This document shows, piece by piece, positions 40,156 through 47,465 of a stretch of DNA of 64,000 bases. Under the pieces are notes generated by a model. It saw only the letters and a program-made list of their open reading frames with translations, was not told where the DNA came from and ran no database searches. Every line of letters starts with the position of its first letter. The stretch's first letter is position 1. The DNA is from Gilliamella bombicola. Its GTDB lineage: Bacteria; Pseudomonadota; Gammaproteobacteria; Enterobacterales; Orbaceae. The DNA lies in contig NZ_FMAQ01000007.1 in assembly GCF_900094945.1 (NCBI RefSeq), forward strand, positions 31,128 to 95,127, read 5' to 3'. Position numbers and translations under genes: made by a program.

Positions 40156-41637
40156 ATGAAACTATCAAATCTAACTTTATCACAACTACCTGAAAAGGTA
40201 GTTGTACCAAACTATGATAGAAATAAGCTTAAAACTAAAATAGTTCATCTTGGTTTTGGTGCTTTTCATCGTGCTCATCAAGCTGTTTTTACTGACATTT
40301 TGGCAACAAAATATGGAAGTGATTGGGGATATTGTGAAGTTAATTTAATCGGCGGTGAAAAACAAATTGAAGATTTAAAACAGCAAGATTACCTATTTAG
40401 TGTGTGTGAAATGGCTTATGATAATTGGAATTCGCGCGTTGTCGGGGTTGCCAAAGAGGCATTACATGCTGATATTGATGGTATTGCAAAAATATTAGAA
40501 GTTATGACACGCCCTGAAATCGCTATCATTTCAATAACTGTTACTGAAAAGGGATATTGTTATTTACCGTCAACGGCATCAATTGATCTAAATAACCCGC
40601 TGATTAAACACGATATTGAAAATGCAGCTAAACCGAAAACTGTTCCGGGTCTGATCGTTGAGGCATTACGTTTACGTAAAGAAAAAGGTTTAAAACCGTT
40701 TACGGTAATGTCCTGTGATAATATGCCAGAAAATGGTCATGTGACACGTAATGTTGTTTTGGCGTTAGCCAAACAACGTGATCCAAGTTTGGCTAGTTGG
40801 ATCGACCAAAATGTGACATTCCCATCAACAATGGTTGACCGAATTGTACCTGCCGTGACACCTGAAACCATGGAAAAAATCCAAAAACAACTGGGTGGTA
40901 TTGAAGATCCGGCGGGCGTTGCCGGTGAGCCATTTAAGCAATGGGTTATTGAAGATAACTTTGTTGCTGGCAGACCAGAGTGGCAAAAAGCCGGTGCTGA
41001 ACTTGTTAGTGATGTCTTGCCTTATGAAGAGATGAAGCTACGTATGTTAAATGGTAGTCACTCGTTTTTAGCTTATTTAGGCTATTTAGCAGGTTATTTA
41101 CATATTGATGAATGCATGCAAGATCCTAATTATGTGAAAGCTGCAAGACATTTGATGATAAATGAACAAGCAAGCACATTACGAGTAAAAGGAGTTGATT
41201 TACAGGCTTATGCCGATTCGTTGCTTGATCGTTATCGCAATACAGGTTTAAAACATCGTACTTGGCAAATAGCCATGGATGGTACTTTAAAATTACCCCA
41301 ACGTATGCTCGATTCAGTCCGTTTTCATTTAGCGAATAACACACCTTTTGATTGCCTAGCTTTAGGTATTGCAGCTTGGATGAGATATGTAAGTGGGACT
41401 GATGATGCAGGTAAGATGATTGAGATAAGTGATCCAATTGCTGATAAGTTGAAAGAACTAGTAGCAAACAGCCAAGATAATCAAGAACGGGTAAAATCAC
41501 TATTGTCATTATCACATGTATTTGGTGATGATCTACCTAACAATAAATGTTTTGTTGAACAGGTAACTAAAGCTTATTTAGCTTTGCGGGATACTGGCGC
41601 TAAAAAGTCAGTTGAACAATTAGCAGAAAGTTTTTAA
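40156..41637 (+). CDS. Mannitol dehydrogenase family oxidoreductase (YdfI/UxuB-like)
   Basis: The 493-residue polyol-specific long-chain dehydrogenase has the N-terminal IVHLGFGAFHRAHQAVF nucleotide-binding motif and the catalytic EEMKLRMLNGSHSFLAYLGYLAG (Lys-x5-Asn-Gly-x-His). It resembles fructuronate reductase UxuB and E. coli YdfI, interconverting D-fructuronate and D-mannonate with NAD(H). With RspB converting L-gulonate or similar acids and RspA dehydrating mannonate, a route from a hexonate to 2-keto-3-deoxygluconate can be assembled. It is last in the operon; an IS-bounded island begins about 100 bases downstream. Confidence 0.9.
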   Translation: MKLSNLTLSQLPEKVVVPNYDRNKLKTKIVHLGFGAFHRAHQAVFTDILATKYGSDWGYCEVNLIGGEKQIEDLKQQDYLFSVCEMAYDNWNSRVVGVAKEALHADIDGIAKILEVMTRPEIAIISITVTEKGYCYLPSTASIDLNNPLIKHDIENAAKPKTVPGLIVEALRLRKEKGLKPFTVMSCDNMPENGHVTRNVVLALAKQRDPSLASWIDQNVTFPSTMVDRIVPAVTPETMEKIQKQLGGIEDPAGVAGEPFKQWVIEDNFVAGRPEWQKAGAELVSDVLPYEEMKLRMLNGSHSFLAYLGYLAGYLHIDECMQDPNYVKAARHLMINEQASTLRVKGVDLQAYADSLLDRYRNTGLKHRTWQIAMDGTLKLPQRMLDSVRFHLANNTPFDCLALGIAAWMRYVSGTDDAGKMIEISDPIADKLKELVANSQDNQERVKSLLSLSHVFGDDLPNNKCFVEQVTKAYLALRDTGAKKSVEQLAESF

Positions 41638-41685
41638 AGTTTTTTTTAAACATTACTAACACAACTAACATAATTAATAAAAACA

Positions 41686-41720
41686 AAGTGTAATTGCCTG
41701 CAAGGGCGTTACACTTTTCA
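41686..41720 (+). terminator. Terminator of the rsp operon
   Basis: AAGTGTAA and TTACACTT pair, extended by GCC/GGC inside, and are followed by a short TTTT run. It lies 49 bases after the YdfI-like gene and before the first transposase fragment. Confidence 0.65.
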
Positions 41721-41754
41721 CTTGTACTCCAATTTAGTACAAATAACCTTTCTA

Positions 41755-41940
41755 TATTTATTTCATTGAAATAGCAACACATTTCAAACAAAAAATTAAG
41801 GGGTAAGTGTTTTTTAAATTCAACGGAAGGCAAGTAGCCTAACGAAGAATGTAATCGTTTATGATTGTACCAATAGGCATAAGCCGAAAAAGCGCGTTGT
41901 AACTCAGCCGTTGAGTTTAAGCGATTAACTCTTATTCTTT
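41755..41940 (-). mobile_element. IS3-family transposase remnant, C-terminal fragment (left copy)
   Basis: Read on the minus strand this encodes AELQRAFSAYAYWYNHKRLH followed by SSLGYLP and VEFKKHLPLNFLFE, the C-terminal end of an IS3-type DDE transposase (rve domain). The 5' part is missing from about 41940 leftwards in coding direction, and the natural stop is lost. It is an inverted copy of the fragment at 44690-44817; both 3' ends point outwards from the island. It is a non-functional remnant. Confidence 0.85.
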
Positions 41941-41948
41941 TTGTTGAT

Positions 41949-42975
41949 GTGGCAACACCCTATTATACAAATAAGTCAAATCCTATTAATAATACATTTT
42001 CAACAATCGCGCAAAATGATATTCACACACAAATTAATTCATTAGTAGCATCAAATGAAGATAAAACAAAGATTCGCCTTGACGCTCAAAATTTACTTGA
42101 TTGTGCGCATGAAGTTTGTGAAAAACACCTTTAACATGATGATATAAAGCAAGATTTTATTAACAATGTTGATGATTTTGCCACGCGCATTGTAAATCAA
42201 GTGGAAAGAGGAGCTATGAGTTATGAACAAGGCTCAGAAGCGATAAAATCTGAAGAAAAGAGTTTATGGGATCAAAGCCTGCACTGGGTAGGTAGGTCGG
42301 GGACTAAGTGTTTTAGGTGGTGCAGGCTTGATGATGACGGGGTTTGCAATGTGCACAACTGGTATGGGTTGTATACTTGGCTCATATGTAGCAGCGCATG
42401 GAGTTAATAGTATTCAAGAAGGGATAACCGGTGAGGATGGTTTTTTAAAATCAGTGTATCAAAATGCGGCGGTAGGATTAGGAATGTCTAAAGAGGCAGG
42501 TTCTTTGGCTTATGATTTAGTTGATATCGGTATATCCGTACATGGTAAACTTAAATTAGTTCCTAAAATTGATAATAGTTTTGCAATTAATCAATTTAAT
42601 CGCGCTAATTCAGCAAAATTCAAATTATTTCATTATGGTAGAAAGGATTTGCCACGAGCATATAGACAGATGAATAAATGGTTGTTAGGTTCTGAAATAT
42701 TTAGTGATGGTATATCATTATATAAAATTTATCAAGAGGCTGAAAATATATTAGTTAAAGATAATGAAAGTAGTGAGACAAATTTATATATTTCAAAACC
42801 AGAAAAGATTGATAATATAGAGAAAATTGTAGATAGTTGTACAATAGTAATACGTGTTACAGGTAGTGAATCTGATGTAGATGACCAACCTAATTACTCG
42901 TTGTGTACGCGCTTGGATGGTACTACATATCGGCAATATTTTGATGGCCATATTGAAGAAGGTTCTATTGAATAA
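41949..42975 (+). pseudogene. Broken toxin-like gene, probably DUF4225 family
   Basis: The frame runs from a GTG at 41949 (VATPYYTNKSNPINN...) to a TAA at 42132 and then reopens without change of frame. It shifts at a duplicated tetranucleotide GGTA (42287-42294) and runs to the TAA at 42973-42975. Removing the four bases leaves 1023 bases, exactly 341 codons including the stop. The restored central part reads LSVLGGAGLMMTGFAMCTTG followed by further Gly-rich hydrophobic sequence, then AVGLGMSKEAGSLAYDLVDI. This pattern I associate with DUF4225 proteins, whose function is unsettled. A membrane-acting toxin is inferred from the adjacent immunity-like genes. The true 5' end may have been lost at the IS boundary. 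Confidence 0.65.
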
Positions 42976-42989
42976 CAGGAATAACACAG

Positions 42990-43310
42990 ATGATTATATT
43001 GATTTACATTGCGTATTACTTTTTCTCTATTTTGCCTATTATTATTACTTATCGCTTTAGAAAATATACAATAAGTGATTATCAATATAATAAAAAGTTG
43101 AAATGGCAAAGGTGCATTATGTTGGTTTTTAATTATGTTGCTGCAGCTGTTCAAATTATAATTGGATATGAACTTAAACGTATCGCTCGTTCTAATGAAG
43201 ATTATGGTCCTCTTGCATTATCAGCATATATATTTCTAATTATTTATCTTTTTCCAATATCCTGGTTAGAAAGCCCAAAAGAGTATTTAAAAAAGAAAAA
43301 ATGGAAATAA
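42990..43310 (+). CDS. Small three-helix membrane protein, tandem copy 1 (candidate immunity protein)
   Basis: The 106-residue protein starts MIILIYIAYYFFSILPIIIT, has further hydrophobic stretches at about 45-62 and 74-91, and ends in a basic KKKKWK tail. Three transmembrane helices are likely. No known family is recognised. It begins 14 bases after the broken toxin-like gene, behind AGGAATAA, and is first of three tandem paralogues. Position and topology suit an inner-membrane immunity protein against a membrane-acting toxin, which is inference. Copy 1 is most like copy 3. Confidence 0.7.
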   Translation: MIILIYIAYYFFSILPIIITYRFRKYTISDYQYNKKLKWQRCIMLVFNYVAAAVQIIIGYELKRIARSNEDYGPLALSAYIFLIIYLFPISWLESPKEYLKKKKWK

Positions 43311-43365
43311 TAATGAATTTAGTGAAGTTAGCTTTCCACCATTAACAACTAGAGAAATAACATAG

Positions 43366-43686
43366 ATGATTATATTGATATACATTGCGTATTACTTTTT
43401 CTCTATTTTGCCTATTATTATTACCTATCGCTTTAGAAAATATACAATAAGTGATTATCAATATAATAAAAAGTTGAAATGGCAAAGGCGCATCATGTTG
43501 TTTTTAAATTATATCGTTGCTTTTTTCGAGGCGTTTATTGCCGGACATAGAAAAACAATCCATAACTATAGTTCTGACTATGAGCTTTTACTTTTCTCAT
43601 CAGGAATATTTATTTGTATTTACATTTTTAGCATAGGGTGGTTAGAAAGCCCAAAAGAGTATTTAAAAAAGAAAAAATGGAAATAA
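43366..43686 (+). CDS. Small three-helix membrane protein, tandem copy 2, diverged middle (candidate immunity protein)
   Basis: The 106-residue product shares the first 41 residues with copy 1 apart from the Cys42/Arg change just after, and shares the final WLESPKEYLKKKKWK. Residues 45-90 are largely different (LNYIVAFFEAFIAGHRKTIH against FNYVAAAVQIIIGYELKRIA), though still hydrophobic in the same places. This mosaic pattern suggests recombination or diversifying selection on the part facing the toxin. It starts exactly 376 bases after copy 1. The leader AGAGAAATAACATAG carries a usable ribosome site. Confidence 0.7.
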   Translation: MIILIYIAYYFFSILPIIITYRFRKYTISDYQYNKKLKWQRRIMLFLNYIVAFFEAFIAGHRKTIHNYSSDYELLLFSSGIFICIYIFSIGWLESPKEYLKKKKWK

Positions 43687-43741
43687 TAATGAATTTAGTG
43701 AAGTTAGCTTTCCACCATTAACAACTAGAGAAATAACACAG

Positions 43742-44068
43742 ATGATTATATTGATTTACATTGCGTATTACTTTTTTTCAATTATGCCTATTATGATTTC
43801 TTATCGTTTTAGAAAATATACAATAAGTGATTATCAATATAATAAAAAGTTGAAATGGCAAAGGCGCATCATGTTGGTTTTCAATTATGTTGCTTCAGTT
43901 GTTCAAATTATAATTGCATGTGAACTCAAACGTATCGTTCGTTCTAATCAAGATTATGGCCCTCTTTTATTATCAGCATGTATATTTCTAATTATTTATC
44001 CTTTTCCAATATCCTGGTTAGAAAGCCCAAAAGAGTATTTAAAAAAGAAAAAGAAAAAATGGAAATAA
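43742..44068 (+). CDS. Small three-helix membrane protein, tandem copy 3 (candidate immunity protein)
   Basis: The 108-residue product resembles copy 1 throughout, with about a dozen scattered substitutions (for example Met15, Met18, Cys59, Cys80, Pro86) and two extra lysines in the basic tail. It starts exactly 376 bases after copy 2. All three copies keep open reading frames while the toxin-like gene upstream is broken, suggesting that selection retains the array. As for the other copies, the family is unrecognised and the immunity role is inferred from context. Confidence 0.7.
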   Translation: MIILIYIAYYFFSIMPIMISYRFRKYTISDYQYNKKLKWQRRIMLVFNYVASVVQIIIACELKRIVRSNQDYGPLLLSACIFLIIYPFPISWLESPKEYLKKKKKKWK

Positions 44069-44072
44069 TAAT

Positions 44073-44192
44073 GAATTTAGTGAAGTTAGCTTTCCACCAT
44101 TAACAACTGTCGCATTACCTTCCAAACAAATTGTAGAAATTCCTCGCGTTGTTTACAGTAATTTGAGAAACGACTGTAATGAATATACATAA
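44073..44192 (+). pseudogene. Gene 3' fragment after the last tandem repeat
   Basis: An open frame encodes EFSEVSFPPLTTVALPSKQI continuing to NDCNEYT and a TAA at 44190-44192, about 39 residues without its own start. Its first 12 codons are repeated at the end of each tandem unit, where they run into REIT and stop. It looks like the C-terminal end of a lost gene that became the downstream junction of the duplication. I do not recognise the family. Confidence 0.45.
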
Positions 44193-44204
44193 AAAACAAA
44201 ATTA

Positions 44205-44471
44205 ACGCCTTATCACAGACAAGAGATATGGCGCTTATATCATAAAGAAAAAATAACGGTCACCAATTTGGCTAAACGCTATAACAAAACCTATCCGGGT
44301 GAAATGCTACACGTTGATACTAAAGGGTTATCTTTACTTAAAAATGAAACAAAACAGCAAACTAGAGAATATTTACCCATTAATATCTATTTTATTTTTA
44401 TTGTTTTTATACATAAACGTAGTGCAATCCTGAAACTTTTTAACAAAAATTCTACTGTCTTTGTTTGTTAG
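44205..44471 (+). mobile_element. IS481-type transposase remnant with internal deletion
   Basis: The frame reads TPYHRQEIWRLYHKEKITVT then NLAKRYN, the N-terminal helix-turn-helix of IS481 transposases. It then jumps directly to KTYPGEMLHVDTKGLSLLKN, the start of the DDE catalytic domain with its first Asp. Some 100 residues normally between these parts are absent. The junction lies at KRYN, a motif I recall in both places, so deletion between short repeats is likely. The rest decays into unrelated sequence ending at TAG 44469-44471. It is non-functional. Confidence 0.75.
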
Positions 44472-44506
44472 ATAAATGTTTGTTTAGATAAACTGCGTGA
44501 TAACCA

Positions 44507-44817
44507 GCGTATCAATCAAAAATCGACAAAAATCACCTGCAACGACAATTTGATGTAGGTGATAAAGAACAAATTGTTGTTGCGGATTTAACCTAATGAC
44601 AAAGGGTAGCGGAAGCGACATTTAAAACAATTAAGACGAAATTTGTAAAAAAAGCCAACGTTTTAACTCAATGGCTGAGTTAAAACTCGCTTTTTCGGCT
44701 TATTCCTATTGGTATAATCATAAACGATTACATTTTTTGTTAGGATATTTGCCTCCTGTTAAATTTAAAAAACACTTATCCCTTAATTTTTTGTTTGAAA
44801 ATGTGTTGCCATTCTAA
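44507..44817 (+). mobile_element. IS3-family transposase remnant (right copy)
   Basis: Fragments in shifted frames encode SKIDKNHLQRQFDVGDKEQI followed by VVADLT (first Asp of the DDE triad), then VAEATFKTIKTKFVKKANV (third, Glu, region). The tail MAELKLAFSAYSYWYNHKRL continues to the stop at 44815-44817. The middle of the catalytic domain is deleted. The last 125 or so bases are an inverted copy of the fragment at 41755-41940. It is non-functional. Confidence 0.85.
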
Positions 44818-44892
44818 TCAAAAAAACTTTTCTTATACCTAAAAATATCCTACTATTCTTCCTTATTTTGTTCCTTACCATAAGAATGATAT

Positions 44893-45576
44893 ATGTTTAA
44901 ATCTGCTGTCTTAAATATTTCAGAACCCGTTAATCAACAAATTTACCGTAAATTAAGAAAAGCGATTATTACTTGTCAAGTATTGCCTGGTGTTTTACTG
45001 TCAGAAAAAGAGATTTCTAGTCAATTTAGTGTTTCAAGGCAACCGGTTAGAGAAGCGTTCATTAAATTAGCCGAAGCGGGACTAGTGCAAATTCTTCCTC
45101 AACGAGGAACATTTGTCACAAAAATATCGATTAAAAAAGTGATGGATGGGCAATTTATTCGCGATGCAGTTGAATGTGCAATTATAAAACAAGCTGCGAT
45201 AAAAATTAAAGATTCTGATATTTTACTATTACAAAAAAATCTTAATGAACAAAAAGAAGCGAATAAACAAAAGAATATTCATTATTTTCTTGAAAAAGAT
45301 GATGAATTTCATCAAATTTTAATGAATGTGATAGACTGCCAAATGGCTTGGGAAAGTGTCGAGAACATTAAAGCAATGATGGATAGAGTCAGATTTCTTT
45401 CATTAGAACAGATTTCTCCGCCAGAGGATCTTGTTAAACAACACGAAAAAATTCTGATAGCCTTAAAAAATCATGATCCTGAGCTTGCTGCTATAGCTCA
45501 ACATGAACATTTATCGGCTATTTTAGAGACAATAAAAATAGTGTCTAAGCAGAAAAATGAATGGTTTGTTGATTAG
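44893..45576 (+). CDS. rspR: GntR-family (FCD) regulator RspR
   Basis: The 227-residue regulator has an N-terminal winged helix (EPVNQQIYRKLRKAIITCQV, SEKEISSQFSVSRQPVREAF, LPQRGTFV) and a C-terminal all-helical FCD ligand domain with DDEFHQILMNVIDC and QHEKIL metal-binding positions. It closely follows E. coli RspR (YdfH), the repressor of rspAB, in sequence and length. In this genome a 3.2-kb island separates it from the rsp operon. The palindrome at 36399 is its best candidate operator. Its ligand is probably a sugar acid. Confidence 0.92.
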   Translation: MFKSAVLNISEPVNQQIYRKLRKAIITCQVLPGVLLSEKEISSQFSVSRQPVREAFIKLAEAGLVQILPQRGTFVTKISIKKVMDGQFIRDAVECAIIKQAAIKIKDSDILLLQKNLNEQKEANKQKNIHYFLEKDDEFHQILMNVIDCQMAWESVENIKAMMDRVRFLSLEQISPPEDLVKQHEKILIALKNHDPELAAIAQHEHLSAILETIKIVSKQKNEWFVD

Positions 45577-45659
45577 TATTTATTAAAGCTATGGATTGTT
45601 CTTTTTGTTGTAAATAAATATGTCGTTTATCTTTTTTATAACTTGATTTATTTGAATGA

Positions 45660-46256
45660 TTATTTATTTTTACGCAAATAGCCTAAAGCGCCAGCAATCT
45701 TTATTGTCCATATTCCATTTTTAAACATTAAAGGAAACGTTGCTCGACTGCTTGCATTAGGTCCTGGGTTTTGTTGCACTATTTCGATTTCGGTATCAGT
45801 TACTTTACTGATAATAGCAACATGCCCATAGCTAGACCAATTAAGGACAACAATATCATCCACCTGCGGTTTAGTAGGTGAGCCATTGTGGAATTGTAAT
45901 AAATTGCGTTGTCGATTAATTTTGCCATCAGCAACTAATGGATCAAAGAAATCTTTTGCATGCCCATAGCTATTAGGCATTTTGTGATTAAAGCGTTGAT
46001 AATAATAGCGTTTAATAAATTCAACACATTGATATTTCAAACCTAAGTTATAGCCGTCTTTAGCAATATTTCTTCCACTTACATTATTGATGCTACCGTT
46101 ATAATAGACTTTCACACCATTAAATTCGTCAACGACTTTACCAATTTGGGGGTTATTAATTTCAACATTGGCAAAAGCACACGAATAAAGTATATAGTAG
46201 CTTAATATTGATAATAGCAAAAATAAGAACAGACTTTTTTTATAGTTTAATAGCAT
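45660..46256 (-). CDS. Secreted CHAP-domain amidase
   Basis: The 198-residue protein has an N-terminal signal (LFLFLLLSILSYYILYSCAF, probable cleavage after AFA). A CHAP (NlpC/P60-like) domain follows, with nucleophile Cys77 in LKYQCVEFIKRYYYQ, His145 in WSSYGHVAIIS and a polar residue in EIVQQNPGP. CHAP enzymes cleave peptide bonds in peptidoglycan; the nearest relatives I recall include the amidase part of glutathionylspermidine synthase. It may remodel the cell wall or act on competitors. It stands alone, convergent with rspR, near the toxin/immunity remnant. Confidence 0.82.
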   Translation of the reverse strand: MLLNYKKSLFLFLLLSILSYYILYSCAFANVEINNPQIGKVVDEFNGVKVYYNGSINNVSGRNIAKDGYNLGLKYQCVEFIKRYYYQRFNHKMPNSYGHAKDFFDPLVADGKINRQRNLLQFHNGSPTKPQVDDIVVLNWSSYGHVAIISKVTDTEIEIVQQNPGPNASSRATFPLMFKNGIWTIKIAGALGYLRKNK

Positions 46257-46538
46257 TTTTTATTTCCATTGTTTTTATAATCTATTATTAATTCTAATTG
46301 TTATTTTATTAAAAAAACAAAATAAAAAAAATCTAAATAATAACAACTTAATAGTAATATTATTACGTTATTTTATATTAAACGTACTAGTGTAGTAATT
46401 ATGAGTACAATAACATCTATTTTTGTATAAGTTAGTGACTTATGATCATGAATGATTATTTTCTGCTGACAATTTGTATAATCCTATTCATCATTACGAT
46501 AACTATGTTTGAGTTAATAATAGCGGAGGGATTGTAGG

Positions 46539-46817
46539 ATGATTAAGAAAGTTAAAATAAATGTGAAAGGACGAGTGCAAGGCGTTGGATTTCGTTTTTT
46601 TACATATCAACAAGCCCAAAAGCTAGGATTAGTTGGCTATGTTCGCAATTTAGAGAATGGCGATGTTGAAATTATTGCTCAAGGTGACCACTTACAAATA
46701 GCTAAATTAACAAAATGGATTGAAAATGGTGGACCTGCTTCGTCACGTATTTCGCATGTAAAAATTTATGAATTATTGCCACAAAACGATTTAACTTCTT
46801 TTAATGTTCGATATTAA
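46539..46817 (+). CDS. Acylphosphatase
   Basis: The 92-residue protein KKVKINVKGRVQGVGFRFFT...GLVGYVRNLENGDVEIIAQGD is a classic acylphosphatase. Arg19 binds the phosphate and Asn37 positions the water. It hydrolyses carboxyl-phosphate bonds such as acetyl phosphate or 1,3-bisphosphoglycerate. GGAGG lies before the ATG. It precedes lptC by 81 bases, but a functional link is not evident. Confidence 0.95.
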   Translation: MIKKVKINVKGRVQGVGFRFFTYQQAQKLGLVGYVRNLENGDVEIIAQGDHLQIAKLTKWIENGGPASSRISHVKIYELLPQNDLTSFNVRY

Positions 46818-46898
46818 TTTAACGAAAAATAAAGTAAAATATATAAAATTTTGAACATTCGAAATAATAATTTCTTATTAACGTGATTAACGTATGTT

Positions 46899-47462
46899 AT
46901 GAATAAAAAAAATCTGATCTGCCTTTTACTTCTTATTGCTGTTATCGGTGTTTATTACAATTATCAAAAAGGAGATGGGGTTGCAAGCCAATCTACCCAA
47001 GATATATCAGATAAACCGATTTATCAAAGTGATGAGATGTTGACAGATATTTACGACTTATCAGGTGAACTTGTGTATAAAATTGAGTCGAGTCATGTTA
47101 GGCATTATGATGATTCAGATAATACTGAATTTGATTTGCCTAATTTCACCATTTATGATCAACAGAATGTAGCTACATGGCATATTAAAGCAAAGAAAGC
47201 GACGTTAACGAGTAATAAATTTTTGTACCTTTATCATGATGTACAGTTAGATAATTTGACACAAGAAGCTCAATTAAAACAAGTAAAAACAGATAATGCA
47301 GTAGTAGATTTAACTTCACAGTTAGTTACATCAAAAGATCCAGTCATCATTAATGGGGTGGGGTTTTATTCAACCGGTATTGGTTTAGCAGGGGATTTGC
47401 GTGCCAAAACGGCTAACATACTTGAAAATGTAAAAACATATTATAACACTGAGGCAAAATAA
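46899..47462 (+). CDS. lptC: LPS export system protein LptC
   Basis: LptC is a bitopic inner-membrane protein that takes lipopolysaccharide from LptB2FG and passes it to LptA. The 187-residue product has one N-terminal membrane helix (LICLLLLIAVIGVYYNY, 6-22). The periplasmic beta-jellyroll follows with YDLSGELVYKIESSHVRHYDDSD and ATLTSNKFLYLYHDVQL. It starts the lptC-lptA-lptB-rpoN cluster; kdsC and kdsD, usual upstream neighbours in enteric bacteria, are not here. lptA follows after three bases. Confidence 0.93.
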   Translation: MNKKNLICLLLLIAVIGVYYNYQKGDGVASQSTQDISDKPIYQSDEMLTDIYDLSGELVYKIESSHVRHYDDSDNTEFDLPNFTIYDQQNVATWHIKAKKATLTSNKFLYLYHDVQLDNLTQEAQLKQVKTDNAVVDLTSQLVTSKDPVIINGVGFYSTGIGLAGDLRAKTANILENVKTYYNTEAK

Positions 47463-47465
47463 AAC

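Larger units (their letters stand above)
42976..44108 (+). repeat. Three tandem 376-bp repeats carrying the small membrane protein genes
   Basis: Starts at 42990, 43366 and 43742 give a period of exactly 376 bases. Each unit holds one gene plus a 40-base tail (from TAATGAATTTAGTGAAG to TTAACAACT) and a 15-base leader of the AGAGAAATAACACAG type. The tail of the last unit runs on into unique sequence at 44109. Tandem duplication followed by local divergence of the unit 2 centre explains the pattern. Confidence 0.9.

Noticed and set aside
42201..42407. Separate small gene of 68 codons inside the broken toxin-like gene
   Set aside because: Its frame is simply the ancestral frame after the nonsense codon, ending because of the GGTA duplication; it is part of the pseudogene.
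42976..44108. Regularly spaced repeats considered as a CRISPR array
   Set aside because: The 376-bp period holds full coding units rather than short repeats and spacers, and no cas gene is in the window.
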